NCBI RefSeq assembly: GCF_003201595.1
Contig: NZ_QJJS01000003.1
Location: 291,075-355,074, forward strand
Direction: 5' to 3'
Length of the DNA stretch: 64,000 nt
DNA from: Sphaerotilus hippei
GTDB lineage: Bacteria; Pseudomonadota; Gammaproteobacteria; Burkholderiales; Burkholderiaceae_C
Positions 1 to 7,610 of the stretch are shown here, one piece after another. Under the pieces are notes generated by a model. That model had not been told where the DNA came from. It did not search any database and saw nothing but the letters and a program-made list of their open reading frames with translations. Numbering within the stretch: position 1 is the stretch's first letter; every line of letters begins with the position of its first letter. The translations under genes were made by a program, and so were the position numbers.

Positions 1-511
1 TCCACAGCACCTCGTCGGCATAACACTGCAGGTCGGTCGACAGGTTGGCCATCGCGCCGTGCAGCCAGAACTCCTTGTGCAGCTCGGACTTGATGTACTG
101 GATCGCATCCTCGAAGTCACCGTCGCCGGCCGACAGGATCAGGCGGTCGTACACCCCCTGCGCCGCCAGCTTGATGATCAGCGTGGCGATGCCCACGTCC
201 ACGCCCTTCTGCATCGAGCGGGTGAACCCGTGGCCGCAGCTGGTGCAGCTGCAGTTCAGGTCCTTGAGCGCATAGAGCTGCACCCGCATCTTCGGGCCCC
301 GCGGCGGGGCCGACTTCAGCCAGCTGTGGAAGGCGTTCTGGCTGTCGGTGGACAGGTCCGGTGCGGTGTTGAGGTAGTAGCTCTCGTAGATCGGGCCGCC
401 GTTGGCACGCTCGATCTCCTCCTTGAGCTTCAGGTAGTCGAACGGGCGGTTGCGCCCGTAATTGAACAGGTACGCTCCGTCCACGATCCAGACGGTCTTG
501 CGGGGTTCCAT
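1..511 (-). CDS. NYN-domain (PIN-like) putative ribonuclease, 3' end cut by window
   Basis: The reading frame starts with ATG at 511 and runs off the left edge after 170 codons. The N-terminus reads MEPRKTVWIVDGAYLF, a typical first strand of a NYN/LabA (DUF88) domain with an early aspartate. It is followed by KGVDVGIATLI and SAGDGDFEDAI, the two other acidic motifs of this PIN-like fold. Proteins of this family are predicted metal-dependent RNases. A Cys-rich stretch (CSCTSCG) near residue 90 could bind a metal. The gene lies 157 bp downstream of ispD on the same strand. The substrate is unknown, and the nuclease role is inferred from the family only. Confidence 0.85.
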   Translation of the reverse strand, partial: MEPRKTVWIVDGAYLFNYGRNRPFDYLKLKEEIERANGGPIYESYYLNTAPDLSTDSQNAFHSWLKSAPPRGPKMRVQLYALKDLNCSCTSCGHGFTRSMQKGVDVGIATLIIKLAAQGVYDRLILSAGDGDFEDAIQYIKSELHKEFWLHGAMANLSTDLQCYADEVLW

Positions 512-565
512 AAGCTCTTTCTATACGGAGAAGTCATATCGAAGCCCTCCGGCTTCAGGTGCGAC

Positions 566-594
566 AGCATACGCGTTGCCGCACGGTGCTTCAG
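566..594 (-). promoter_or_regulatory. Possible promoter of the NYN gene
   Basis: Reading the minus strand, CTGAAG (594-589) and TATGCT (571-566) are separated by 17 bp and lie about 55 bp before the NYN start codon. The -35 match is weak, so this is tentative. Confidence 0.25.
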
Positions 595-668
595 GTCGAA
601 GGAGAACGCGAAAAACCGGCCATCCACCACGGCGCCACGGCGTCCGGAGGTGGCGGGCCCGCAGGCGC

Positions 669-1376
669 TCAGGCCGGACCGTGCGCCAGCAGCCGGGCCG
701 CCAGCGCGAAGTCCTCCGGCCAGGTGACCTTCAGGTTGCACAGGTCGCCGCGCACCAGAAGCGGAGCGTGGCCGAGCGCCTCGATCGCCGAGGACTCGTC
801 GGTGACCGCCTCGCCGGCCTGCAGCAGCGCCGGGCGCAGCAGGCCCAGGCGGAACATCTGCGGCGTCTGCGCGGCCCACTTGCCGGCGCGGTCGACGGTG
901 GCCCCGACCCGGCCCGACCGCTCCTGCTTGAGGGTGTCGGCCACCGGCAGCGCCAGCAGGCCGCCGACCTCGTCGGCCTCGCAGGCGTCGATCAGGCGAT
1001 CGACCCATTCCGGGCGGATCAGGCAGCGGGCCGCGTCGTGCACCAGCACCCAGTCGTGCGGCTGCACCCCGCGGGCCAGCAGCTCGGCCAGGCCGCTGGC
1101 GACCGATTCGGCGCGGCTGGCGCCGCCGCAGCGCGCCACCCAGGTGCGCTCGCCGGGGGGCAGGCTCACGTCGGCCTCGAAGCGCGTGTCCTCGGGCGAG
1201 AGCACGACCAGCGTGGCCTCCAGCCGCCGCACCCGCGACAGCGCGTGCAGCGTGTGCTCGACCAGGGGCCGGCCGGCCACCGGGTGGTATTGCTTGGGCC
1301 CGCCGACGCCGGCGCGCTGGCCCACCCCGGCGCAGGGCACCAGGGCAAAACAACGGGGAATGCTGTTGATCTGCAT
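669..1376 (-). CDS. ispD: 2-C-methyl-D-erythritol 4-phosphate cytidylyltransferase
   Basis: This 235-residue protein has the family's usual length. IspD makes CDP-methylerythritol from MEP and CTP, the third step of the MEP isoprenoid pathway, in the cytoplasm. The CTP-binding loop is visible near residues 15-35 (CAGVGQRAGVGGPKQYHPVA), with the PKQY signature. The central VHDAARCLIRP motif near residue 110 and the TPQMFR motif near residue 165 are also present. The gene starts 47 bp after the hisN-like gene on the same strand, so the two are probably cotranscribed. ispF, which often follows ispD in proteobacteria, is not the next gene here; a NYN protein is. Confidence 0.95.
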   Translation of the reverse strand: MQINSIPRCFALVPCAGVGQRAGVGGPKQYHPVAGRPLVEHTLHALSRVRRLEATLVVLSPEDTRFEADVSLPPGERTWVARCGGASRAESVASGLAELLARGVQPHDWVLVHDAARCLIRPEWVDRLIDACEADEVGGLLALPVADTLKQERSGRVGATVDRAGKWAAQTPQMFRLGLLRPALLQAGEAVTDESSAIEALGHAPLLVRGDLCNLKVTWPEDFALAARLLAHGPA

Positions 1377-1423
1377 GGGGCGCGATTGTGCCCGGCATGA
1401 CCACCGGCCCCGCGCCGGGTCGA

Positions 1424-2293
1424 TCAGGTACCTGCCAGCACCCCCAGCACCCCCAGCACCCCCAGCGCGAGCCGGTGCAGCTCGGGGCTGGCGGCCGCGA
1501 CCACGTCCCCCTCGCTGTGCATCGTCAGCGGCTGGCCGGCCCAGTCGGTGATGACCCCGCCGGCGCCTTCGATGACGGTGACCATCGACAGGTAGTCGTA
1601 GGGCTGCAGGCCGGCCTCGACCACCAGGTCGACCTGGCCGCTGGCCAGCAGGCCGTAGGCATAGCAGTCACCGCCGTAGCGGCGCATCGCCACCTGGGCG
1701 GTCAGGCGCTGGAAGGCCTCGAACTGCGCGGCCGAGAAGATGTCGGGCGAGGTGGCGTAGAGCCGGGCCCGGCTCAGCTCGGTCAGGCCGCTGGTGCGGC
1801 ACAGGTCCTGGCGACCGGGCGCGCGGTGGTCGTTGCGGTGCCGGGTCGGCCCGCCCAGCGCGCGGCTCCAGCGCTCGCCCAACGCGGGCACGTCGACCAG
1901 GCCGAGCACCGGGCGGCCGTGGTGCAGCAGCGCCAGCAGCGTGCCCCACAGCGGCAGGCCGCTGATGAAGCTGCGGGTGCCGTCGATCGGATCGATCACC
2001 CAGACGTATTCGGCGTCCAGCCGCTCGCGGCCGTGTTCCTCGCCGAGGATGCCGTGCCGCGGATGGCGCCCGGCCAGGTGTTCCCGCAGCGCCGCCTCGA
2101 CGCCACGATCGGCCAGCGTGACCGGGCTGTCATCGGCCTTGATGTCCACCGTCAGCGGCTGGCCGAACCACTGCAGCGACAGGCCGCGGGCCAGGTCGGC
2201 CAGATCGTGGGCGCAGGACATCAGCGCCTGCAGTTCGGCCTCGCTGGGCAAGGGCGCGGAAACGGGAGAGGAAGCGGTGCTCATCGGGGCCAT
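1424..2293 (-). CDS. hisN: Inositol-monophosphatase-family histidinol-phosphatase
   Basis: The protein carries the Mg-dependent IMPase fold. GEEHG near residue 75 and DPIDGTRSF near residue 95 supply metal and phosphate ligands, and GLQPYDYLSMV near residue 225 supplies the C-terminal aspartate. The wording around CYAYGLLASGQVDLVVEAG matches HisN-type histidinol-phosphatases better than inositol or CysQ phosphatases, so histidine biosynthesis (histidinol phosphate to histidinol) is the likely role. Other monophosphate substrates remain possible. Two start codons are available (2293 and 2284), neither with a clear ribosome site. The last 13 codons lie in a 9-bp tandem repeat that gives a repeated LGV tail. 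Confidence 0.85.
   Translation of the reverse strand: MAPMSTASSPVSAPLPSEAELQALMSCAHDLADLARGLSLQWFGQPLTVDIKADDSPVTLADRGVEAALREHLAGRHPRHGILGEEHGRERLDAEYVWVIDPIDGTRSFISGLPLWGTLLALLHHGRPVLGLVDVPALGERWSRALGGPTRHRNDHRAPGRQDLCRTSGLTELSRARLYATSPDIFSAAQFEAFQRLTAQVAMRRYGGDCYAYGLLASGQVDLVVEAGLQPYDYLSMVTVIEGAGGVITDWAGQPLTMHSEGDVVAAASPELHRLALGVLGVLGVLAGT
1436..1466. repeat. 9-bp tandem repeat at the 3' end of hisN
   Basis: The unit CAGCACCCC occurs three times in perfect register (1436-1444, 1445-1453, 1454-1462), followed by a partial fourth copy. On the minus strand it encodes the Leu-Gly-Val repeats that end the phosphatase, so changes in copy number would stay in frame. Confidence 0.9.
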
Positions 2294-2361
2294 CCAGGCA
2301 GGTCGATCGGGGCGGGAAGGAACGCAAGTATCGCCCGGCAGCGCCCCGCCCCCGCGCCCGC

Positions 2362-3402
2362 TCAGTGCCCGGGCGGGCGGTCCTGGCGCATGCGTCGCCA
2401 GGCCTGCGACGGCAGCTCGCCGAACATGCGGCGAAAGTCCTGGGCGAAATGGCTGAAATGCCAGAAGCCCCACTGCGCGGCCGCTTCGGTCACGGTCGGT
2501 GCGGTGCGCAGCGCCCGGCGCGCACCCGCCAGCCGCACGGCCCGCAGGAAGGCCGCCGGCGGCATGCCCAGCACCTCCTGGAAGGCCGACTGCAGCGTGC
2601 GGCGGCTGACCTGCAGCGCCTGGCACAGCATCGCCACCGTCATCGGCGTCTCCGGATCCTGCTGGACCCGCTCGCGGGCCTGCGCCACCAGCTTCCACTG
2701 CCGCTGCGGACTGACGTCGACGCTGTCGGCCGCCGCGCTCACCAGCGCCTCCAGCGCATTGGACAGCGCGGCCTGGCGCAGCATGCCACGCACCGCGCTG
2801 TTGCCCAGCAGCGCGGGCTGCGCATGCAGCATCTCGAAGGCGCCCTGCATGAACGCCTTCAGACCCGCCACGCCGGCCGCCGGGGCGTGGTGCAGGCTGG
2901 CCCGCTGGCCGATCTGCTCGATCAGCGCCTGCTCCGAGGCGGTCGCCAGGCCGGCGAGCTCGTCACGATCGAGCTCCAGCCCGGCCATCACCAGCCCCTC
3001 GGGCGTGAAGAACTCGAAGCCGTCCGCCCCGGAGAAGGTGCAGTAGCGCCCCGCGCCGGTCGAGGGCTCACCGGCCTGCCAGTCGCTCGCGCCGCAGAAC
3101 ACCGCCTGGCCCTCGCCCAGCGCCAGCGGCAGGCCCAGCGCCAGCCGGCCCGGGGCGAGCTCGCCGCGCTGCATCAGGCGCCGGCTGGTGCTCTCGATGA
3201 ACAGGTGCACGCCGTCGAGCCAGGCCTCCTCGATGCGGCCCTCGAACGGCCCGGCCGACAGCTGGGCGTACGACTGGTTCCAGCCCGACAGCAGCGCCGC
3301 CTGCTCGTCGACGTCTCGGGTCGCGGCCAGGTTCACGCCGCAGGACGAGGCGTCCGGCACGGCACGGCTGGCGGAGGGCGGGACATCGGGGCGGGCGAAC
3401 AT
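2362..3402 (-). CDS. eutR: AraC-family ethanolamine operon regulator (EutR type)
   Basis: This 346-residue protein is close to the length of E. coli EutR. An N-terminal sensor half holds WNQSYAQLSAGPFEG near residue 41, matching the EutR W-Q-Y-QL-G-F-G pattern. A C-terminal AraC double helix-turn-helix follows, with SRRTLQSAFQEVLGMPP and AAQWGFWHFSHFAQDFR near residues 260-320. EutR activates eut genes when ethanolamine and adenosylcobalamin are present. The gene is divergent from eat-eutB-eutC, which supports the assignment. The start at 3402 (MFARPDV) was chosen because upstream in-frame codons run into low-complexity promoter DNA. A 68-bp gap separates it from hisN downstream. Confidence 0.88.
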   Translation of the reverse strand: MFARPDVPPSASRAVPDASSCGVNLAATRDVDEQAALLSGWNQSYAQLSAGPFEGRIEEAWLDGVHLFIESTSRRLMQRGELAPGRLALGLPLALGEGQAVFCGASDWQAGEPSTGAGRYCTFSGADGFEFFTPEGLVMAGLELDRDELAGLATASEQALIEQIGQRASLHHAPAAGVAGLKAFMQGAFEMLHAQPALLGNSAVRGMLRQAALSNALEALVSAAADSVDVSPQRQWKLVAQARERVQQDPETPMTVAMLCQALQVSRRTLQSAFQEVLGMPPAAFLRAVRLAGARRALRTAPTVTEAAAQWGFWHFSHFAQDFRRMFGELPSQAWRRMRQDRPPGH

Positions 3403-3558
3403 GGCGGCGTGGTCCAGAGGCGATCGGCGGGCCGGCCGGGGCCGGGATGCACCGCCTTGTGGCGGGATCGGCAGGAAACGGGCCTGCCCGGGGTCTGCAC
3501 GCACACCCTGTTGCAAAAGTCACGCCTGTCCTCGCGCGGCCCACCGAAGCACGACCCG

Positions 3559-3621
3559 CCAGCAGCCAGCAGCCAGCAGCCAGCAGCCAGCACGAAGCAC
3601 GAAGCACGAAGCACGAAGCCC
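3559..3621. repeat. Compound heptanucleotide tandem repeat
   Basis: Nine consecutive 7-bp units are seen: four CCAGCAG, one hybrid CCAGCAC, three GAAGCAC and one GAAGCCC. The hybrid unit joins two related heptad arrays without loss of register. Confidence 0.92.
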
Positions 3622-3630
3622 GCGACGCTT

Positions 3631-3645
3631 GCCGATTCTGGATAG
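3631..3645 (+). promoter_or_regulatory. Direct repeat 1 upstream of eat, candidate EutR site
   Basis: GCCGATTCTGGATAG is repeated with one mismatch at 3753-3767, exactly 122 bp downstream. AraC-family activators often bind such direct repeats. Assignment to EutR is inferred from position only. Confidence 0.45.
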
Positions 3646-3752
3646 CGCCGCCCGCCCGGCCTGCGGCAGGCGCGGCGCACGGGCGCGGGCTGGAGCTGGC
3701 CCGGCCGCCCGGCGCACGGACCGGACCGGGTCGGCTCGCCCCCCGCGAGCCC

Positions 3753-3767
3753 GCCGAATCTGGATAG
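3753..3767 (+). promoter_or_regulatory. Direct repeat 2 upstream of eat, candidate EutR site
   Basis: GCCGAATCTGGATAG is the second copy of the motif at 3631. It lies about 90 bp before the eat start codon, and both copies have the same orientation. Confidence 0.45.
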
Positions 3768-3856
3768 CCCCGACCGCGGGCCCGCCGCAAGATCGCCCCG
3801 CAAGGCGTCATCGCCTGTCGATTCCTTCTGCCAACCGATCCACGGAGCGCACGCAC

Positions 3857-5221
3857 ATGATTCAACACCTCAAGCCCACGCTGAACGCGTGGCACCTCTG
3901 GGGCCTGGCCGTCGGCCTGGTCATCTCGGGCGAGTACTTCGGCTGGAGCTTCGGCTGGGGCAGCGCGGGCACGCTGGGCTTCATGGTCGTCGCGCTCTTC
4001 GTCGCGCTGATGTACACCAGCTTCATCTTCAGCTTCACCGAGCTGACCACCGCCATTCCGCATGCGGGCGGCCCCTATGCCTACGCCCGGCGGGCCTTCG
4101 GTCCCACCGCCGGTTTCATCGCCGGCTTCGCCACGCTGGTGGAATTCGTCTTCGCGCCACCCGCCATCGCGATGGCCATCGGCGCCTACCTGCAGGTGCA
4201 GTTTCCCGACGTCAGCGCCAAGGCCATGGCGGTCGGGGCCTACGTGGTCTTCATGACACTCAACATCGTCGGCGTGCGCACCGCGGCCACCTTCGAGCTG
4301 GTCGTCACGGTGCTGGCGATCTTCGAGCTGCTGGTGTTCATGGGCGTGGTCGCCCCCGGCTTCTCCACCGCCAACTTCGTCGCCAAGGGCTGGGCCGGCC
4401 AGGACACGTTCTCGATGGCCGCGCTGGGCGGCATGTTCGCCGCCATCCCGTTCGCGATCTGGTTCTTCCTGGCCATCGAAGGCGTGGCCATGGCCGCCGA
4501 GGAGGCCAAGGACCCGCGGCGCACCATCCCGCGGGCCTACATCGCCGGCATCCTGACGCTGGTCGTGCTGGCCATCGGCGTGATGGTCTTCGCCGGTGGC
4601 GTGGGCGACTGGACGAAGCTGAGCAACGTCAACGACCCGCTGCCCCAGGCGATGAAGGCCGTCGTCGGCGAGAACAGCGGCTGGCTGCACATGCTGGTAT
4701 GGATCGGCCTGTTCGGCCTGGTCGCCTCCTTCCACGGCATCATCCTGGGCTACTCGCGCCAGATCTTCGCGCTGGCCCGCGACGGCTACCTGCCGGGCTG
4801 GCTGGCGGCCATCCACCCGCGTTTCGGCACGCCCTACCGCGCCATCCTGGCCGGCGGCGTGGTGGGCATCGCCGCGATCTTCAGCGACGAGCTGATCAGC
4901 TTCGGCGGCCTGACGCTGACGGCCAGCATCGTGACGATGAGCGTGTTCGGCGCGATCGTGATGTACATCGTCTCGATGCTGTCGCTGTTCGGCCTGCGCC
5001 GCAGCGAGCCGACGCTCGAGCGCCCGTTCGCCGCCCTCGGCTATCCGGTGGTGCCGGCGATCGCGCTGGTGCTGGCCTGCGTCTGCCTGGTGGCCATGGT
5101 CTGGTACAACACGCTGCTGGCCGCGATCTTCGCCGGCCTGATGGCGCTGGCCTACCTGTACTTCCTGTCCACCCACCGCCAGCGCGCCGCGCTGCTGCCC
5201 GCCGCGGCCACCGCGGGCTGA
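3857..5221 (+). CDS. eat: Ethanolamine permease, APC superfamily
   Basis: This 454-residue polytopic membrane protein has the GLVISGEYFGWSFGWG segment in the first helix and PHAGGPYAYARRAFGP, both typical of Eat-type ethanolamine permeases of the amino acid-polyamine-organocation superfamily. About twelve hydrophobic segments are spread over the length. It imports ethanolamine across the inner membrane for the ammonia-lyase encoded next. The ATG at 3857 follows GGAG at 3844-3847 and fits the family start; the frame stays open further upstream but only through intergenic sequence. eutB follows after 40 bp, so the three genes form an operon presumably activated by the divergent EutR. Confidence 0.93.
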   Translation: MIQHLKPTLNAWHLWGLAVGLVISGEYFGWSFGWGSAGTLGFMVVALFVALMYTSFIFSFTELTTAIPHAGGPYAYARRAFGPTAGFIAGFATLVEFVFAPPAIAMAIGAYLQVQFPDVSAKAMAVGAYVVFMTLNIVGVRTAATFELVVTVLAIFELLVFMGVVAPGFSTANFVAKGWAGQDTFSMAALGGMFAAIPFAIWFFLAIEGVAMAAEEAKDPRRTIPRAYIAGILTLVVLAIGVMVFAGGVGDWTKLSNVNDPLPQAMKAVVGENSGWLHMLVWIGLFGLVASFHGIILGYSRQIFALARDGYLPGWLAAIHPRFGTPYRAILAGGVVGIAAIFSDELISFGGLTLTASIVTMSVFGAIVMYIVSMLSLFGLRRSEPTLERPFAALGYPVVPAIALVLACVCLVAMVWYNTLLAAIFAGLMALAYLYFLSTHRQRAALLPAAATAG

Positions 5222-5261
5222 GCGCCCCACGGACTGCCCGCACGCCAGGAACCCGCTGCCC

Positions 5262-6656
5262 ATGCGCTACCAGCACACCATCGCCGGCCACACCTGGCAG
5301 TTCCGCGACCTGAAGGACGTGATGGCGCGGGCGACGCCGCACCGCTCGGGCGATGCGCTCGCCGGCGTGGCCGCGGGCTCGGCGGTCGAGCGCATGGCCG
5401 CCCGGCTCTGCCTGGCCGACCTGCCGCTGCAGCGTTTCCTCGAGGAGGCGCTGATCCCCTACGAGGAGGACGAGGTCACCCGCCTCATCCTCGACCGGCA
5501 CGACCGGGCGGCCTTCGCGCCGATCGCCCACCTGAGCGTGGGCGGCCTGCGCGACTGGCTGCTCGGCGAGCAGGCCGACGAGGCCGCGCTCACCGCGCTG
5601 CGTCCGGGGCTGACGCCCGAGATGGTGGCCGCCGTCAGCAAGCTGATGCGCCACCAGGACCTGATCCTGGTGGCGCGCAAGTGCCGTGTCGTCACGCGCT
5701 TTCGCAACACCATCGGGCTGCCGGGTCACCTCGCGGTGCGCCTGCAGCCCAACCACCCGGCGGACTCGCTCAGCGGCATCGCCGCCTCGATGCTCGACGG
5801 CCTGCTCTACGGCGCCGGGGACGCGGTCATCGGCATCAACCCGGTCAGCGACAGCCTGCCGCTGCTGAGCGATCTGGTGCGGCTGCTCGACGAGGTGGTC
5901 CAGCGCTTCGAGGTGCCCACGCAGAGCTGCGTGCTGACCCACGTCACCAACACGATGCGCATGATCGACGCGGGCGTGCCGGTCGACCTGGTGTTCCAGT
6001 CGATCGCCGGCAGCCAGGCGGCCAACGCCAGCTTCGGCATCGACCTGGCGATGCTGCGCGAAGCCCGCGAGGCCGCGCTGTCGCTGGGCCGCGGCACGCT
6101 GGGCGATCACGTCATGTACTTCGAGACCGGCCAGGGCAGCGCCCTGTCGGCCAGCGCCCACCACGGCGTCGACCAGCAGACCTGCGAGGCGCGCGCCTAC
6201 GCGGTGGCGCGCGAGTTCCAGCCGCTGCTGACCAACACCGTGGTCGGCTTCATCGGGCCGGAATACCTGCACGACGGCAAGCAGATCATCCGCGCCGGCC
6301 TGGAGGACCACTTCTGCGGCAAGCTGCTGGGCGTGCCGCTGGGCTGCGACGTCTGCTACACCAACCACGCCGAAGCCGACTCCGACGACATGGACACGCT
6401 GATGACGCTGCTGGGCACGGCCGGCCTGAGCTTCATCATGGGCATCCCGGGCGCCGACGACATCATGCTGAACTACCAGAGCACCTCCTTCCACGACGCG
6501 CTCTACCTGCGCCAGGTGCTGGGCCTGAAGCGCGCGCCCGAGTTCGAGGCCTGGCTGCAGCGCATGGGCATCACCGACGGCGCCGGCGAGCTGCGCCGCA
6601 TCGGCAGCGGCCACACGCTGCTGCAGGGCTGGCCGCGCCTGGGCGCGGCGGCCTGA
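5262..6656 (+). CDS. eutB: Ethanolamine ammonia-lyase large subunit
   Basis: This 464-residue protein is close to the usual 450-470. EutB forms the TIM-barrel core of the adenosylcobalamin-dependent enzyme that splits ethanolamine to acetaldehyde and ammonia. Conserved stretches include NTIGLPGHLAVRLQPNHP near residue 149, INPVSDSLPLL near residue 190, and EADSDDMDTLMTLLGTAG near residue 370. It sits between the permease and eutC. No reactivating factor (eutA) and no shell-protein genes are present in the window. This points to the simple cytosolic pathway known from Pseudomonas and Burkholderia rather than the microcompartment type. Confidence 0.97.
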   Translation: MRYQHTIAGHTWQFRDLKDVMARATPHRSGDALAGVAAGSAVERMAARLCLADLPLQRFLEEALIPYEEDEVTRLILDRHDRAAFAPIAHLSVGGLRDWLLGEQADEAALTALRPGLTPEMVAAVSKLMRHQDLILVARKCRVVTRFRNTIGLPGHLAVRLQPNHPADSLSGIAASMLDGLLYGAGDAVIGINPVSDSLPLLSDLVRLLDEVVQRFEVPTQSCVLTHVTNTMRMIDAGVPVDLVFQSIAGSQAANASFGIDLAMLREAREAALSLGRGTLGDHVMYFETGQGSALSASAHHGVDQQTCEARAYAVAREFQPLLTNTVVGFIGPEYLHDGKQIIRAGLEDHFCGKLLGVPLGCDVCYTNHAEADSDDMDTLMTLLGTAGLSFIMGIPGADDIMLNYQSTSFHDALYLRQVLGLKRAPEFEAWLQRMGITDGAGELRRIGSGHTLLQGWPRLGAAA

Positions 6657-6683
6657 CTCCCCCCTCGAACCGGCCCGCCGCCC

Positions 6684-7517
6684 ATGTCCGCCCCCCTGCC
6701 TCCCGACCTGCCGGTGCCGCCCGGCCCGGCCACGCTCACGACCGACCCGTGGACCGACCTGCGCCGCCACACCCAGGCGCGCATCGCGCTGGGGCGCTGC
6801 GGGGTCAGCGTGCCCACCGCCGAGCTGCTGCGCTTCGGCCTGGCCCACGCCCAGGCGCGTGACGCCGTGCAGCTCGCGCTGGACGCCGACGCGCTGTGCG
6901 AGGCGCTGCACGCCGAAGGCTGGAGCAGCCTGCGCACCGCCAGCGCCGCGCCGGACCGCGCCACCTACCTGCTGCGCCCCGACCTGGGCCGGCGCCTGGC
7001 CGCGCCGCAGGTGCAGGCGCTGCGGACACGGCGCCCGGCCGCCGACCCGGAGCTGCTGATCGTCATCGGCGACGGCCTGTCGTCGCTGGCGATCGCCCGG
7101 CAGGCGCTGCCGCTGCTGCGGGCGATCCGGGCCTCGGCGCCCGAGGGCGAGGCGGCGATCGGACGGGCCGAGGCGCCGATCGTCGTGGCCACCCAGGCAC
7201 GGGTGGCGCTGGGCGACATGATCGGCGAGGCCCTGGGCGCGCGGATGGTCGCCGTGCTGATCGGCGAGCGCCCGGGGCTGAGCTCACCCGACAGCCTGGG
7301 CCTCTACCTGACCCGCGAGCCCCGCACGGGCCGCACCGACGCCGAGCGCAACTGCATCAGCAACATCCGCCCCGAAGGCCTGAGCCACGAGCGGGCGGCC
7401 TACAAGTTCTGGTGGCATGTGCTGCAGGCGCGGGCGCAGCAGGCCACCGGCGTGGCGCTCAAGGACATGAGCGACACCCAGCCTCTGCCCGGCCTGGGTG
7501 CGCCTCGACCGGCCTGA
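6684..7517 (+). CDS. eutC: Ethanolamine ammonia-lyase small subunit
   Basis: This 277-residue protein is a normal EutC, which binds the cobalamin tail at the subunit interface. The family segment ARVALGDMIGEALGARMVAV near residue 175 and the adjoining IGERPGLSSPDSLGLYLT are visible. ERNCISNIRPEGLSH near residue 217 is also typical. The gene starts 27 bp after eutB. A nested inverted repeat that may end the operon begins at its last codons. Confidence 0.96.
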   Translation: MSAPLPPDLPVPPGPATLTTDPWTDLRRHTQARIALGRCGVSVPTAELLRFGLAHAQARDAVQLALDADALCEALHAEGWSSLRTASAAPDRATYLLRPDLGRRLAAPQVQALRTRRPAADPELLIVIGDGLSSLAIARQALPLLRAIRASAPEGEAAIGRAEAPIVVATQARVALGDMIGEALGARMVAVLIGERPGLSSPDSLGLYLTREPRTGRTDAERNCISNIRPEGLSHERAAYKFWWHVLQARAQQATGVALKDMSDTQPLPGLGAPRPA

Positions 7518-7610
7518 CGGCGGTCACGCGCCAGACGTCTCGCCACCGCGGCCCGCGCAGCGGCCAAAGCGGGCAAAGCGGCCACCAGGCCGCGGTGCCC
7601 CGCCGTCAGG
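7513..7610. terminator. Nested inverted repeats between convergent genes
   Basis: Outer arms CCTGACGGCGG (7513-7523) and CCGCCGTCAGG (7600-7610) are perfectly complementary over 11 bp. Inner arms CACCGCGGCC (7544-7553) and GGCCGCGGTG (7588-7597) are perfect over 10 bp. There is no T-tract. The site overlaps the ends of both eutC and the convergent lipoprotein gene, so a two-way transcription block is plausible. Confidence 0.55.

Larger units (their letters stand above)
3403..3856. promoter_or_regulatory. eutR-eat divergent intergenic region
   Basis: This gene-free region of 454 bp separates eutR from eat. It holds a run of nine 7-bp units (3559-3621) and two 15-bp near-identical direct repeats (3631-3645 and 3753-3767). 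No clear -35/-10 pair and no cobalamin-riboswitch B12 box were recognised. The direct repeats are the best candidates for regulator binding. Confidence 0.6.

Noticed and set aside
3559-3621. Heptad array as a CRISPR or origin iteron
   Set aside because: Units are only 7 bp with no spacers, no cas or replication genes are near, and the array lies in a promoter region.
3403-3856. Cobalamin riboswitch before the B12-dependent ethanolamine genes
   Set aside because: No B12-box-like sequence or suitable fold was recognised, and a EutR-type regulator is encoded next door.
3068-5263. Long minus-strand frame opposite eat
   Set aside because: Its protein is an artefact of codon bias (Gln/His/Arg/Gly-rich) and it runs through eutR sequence in the wrong frame.
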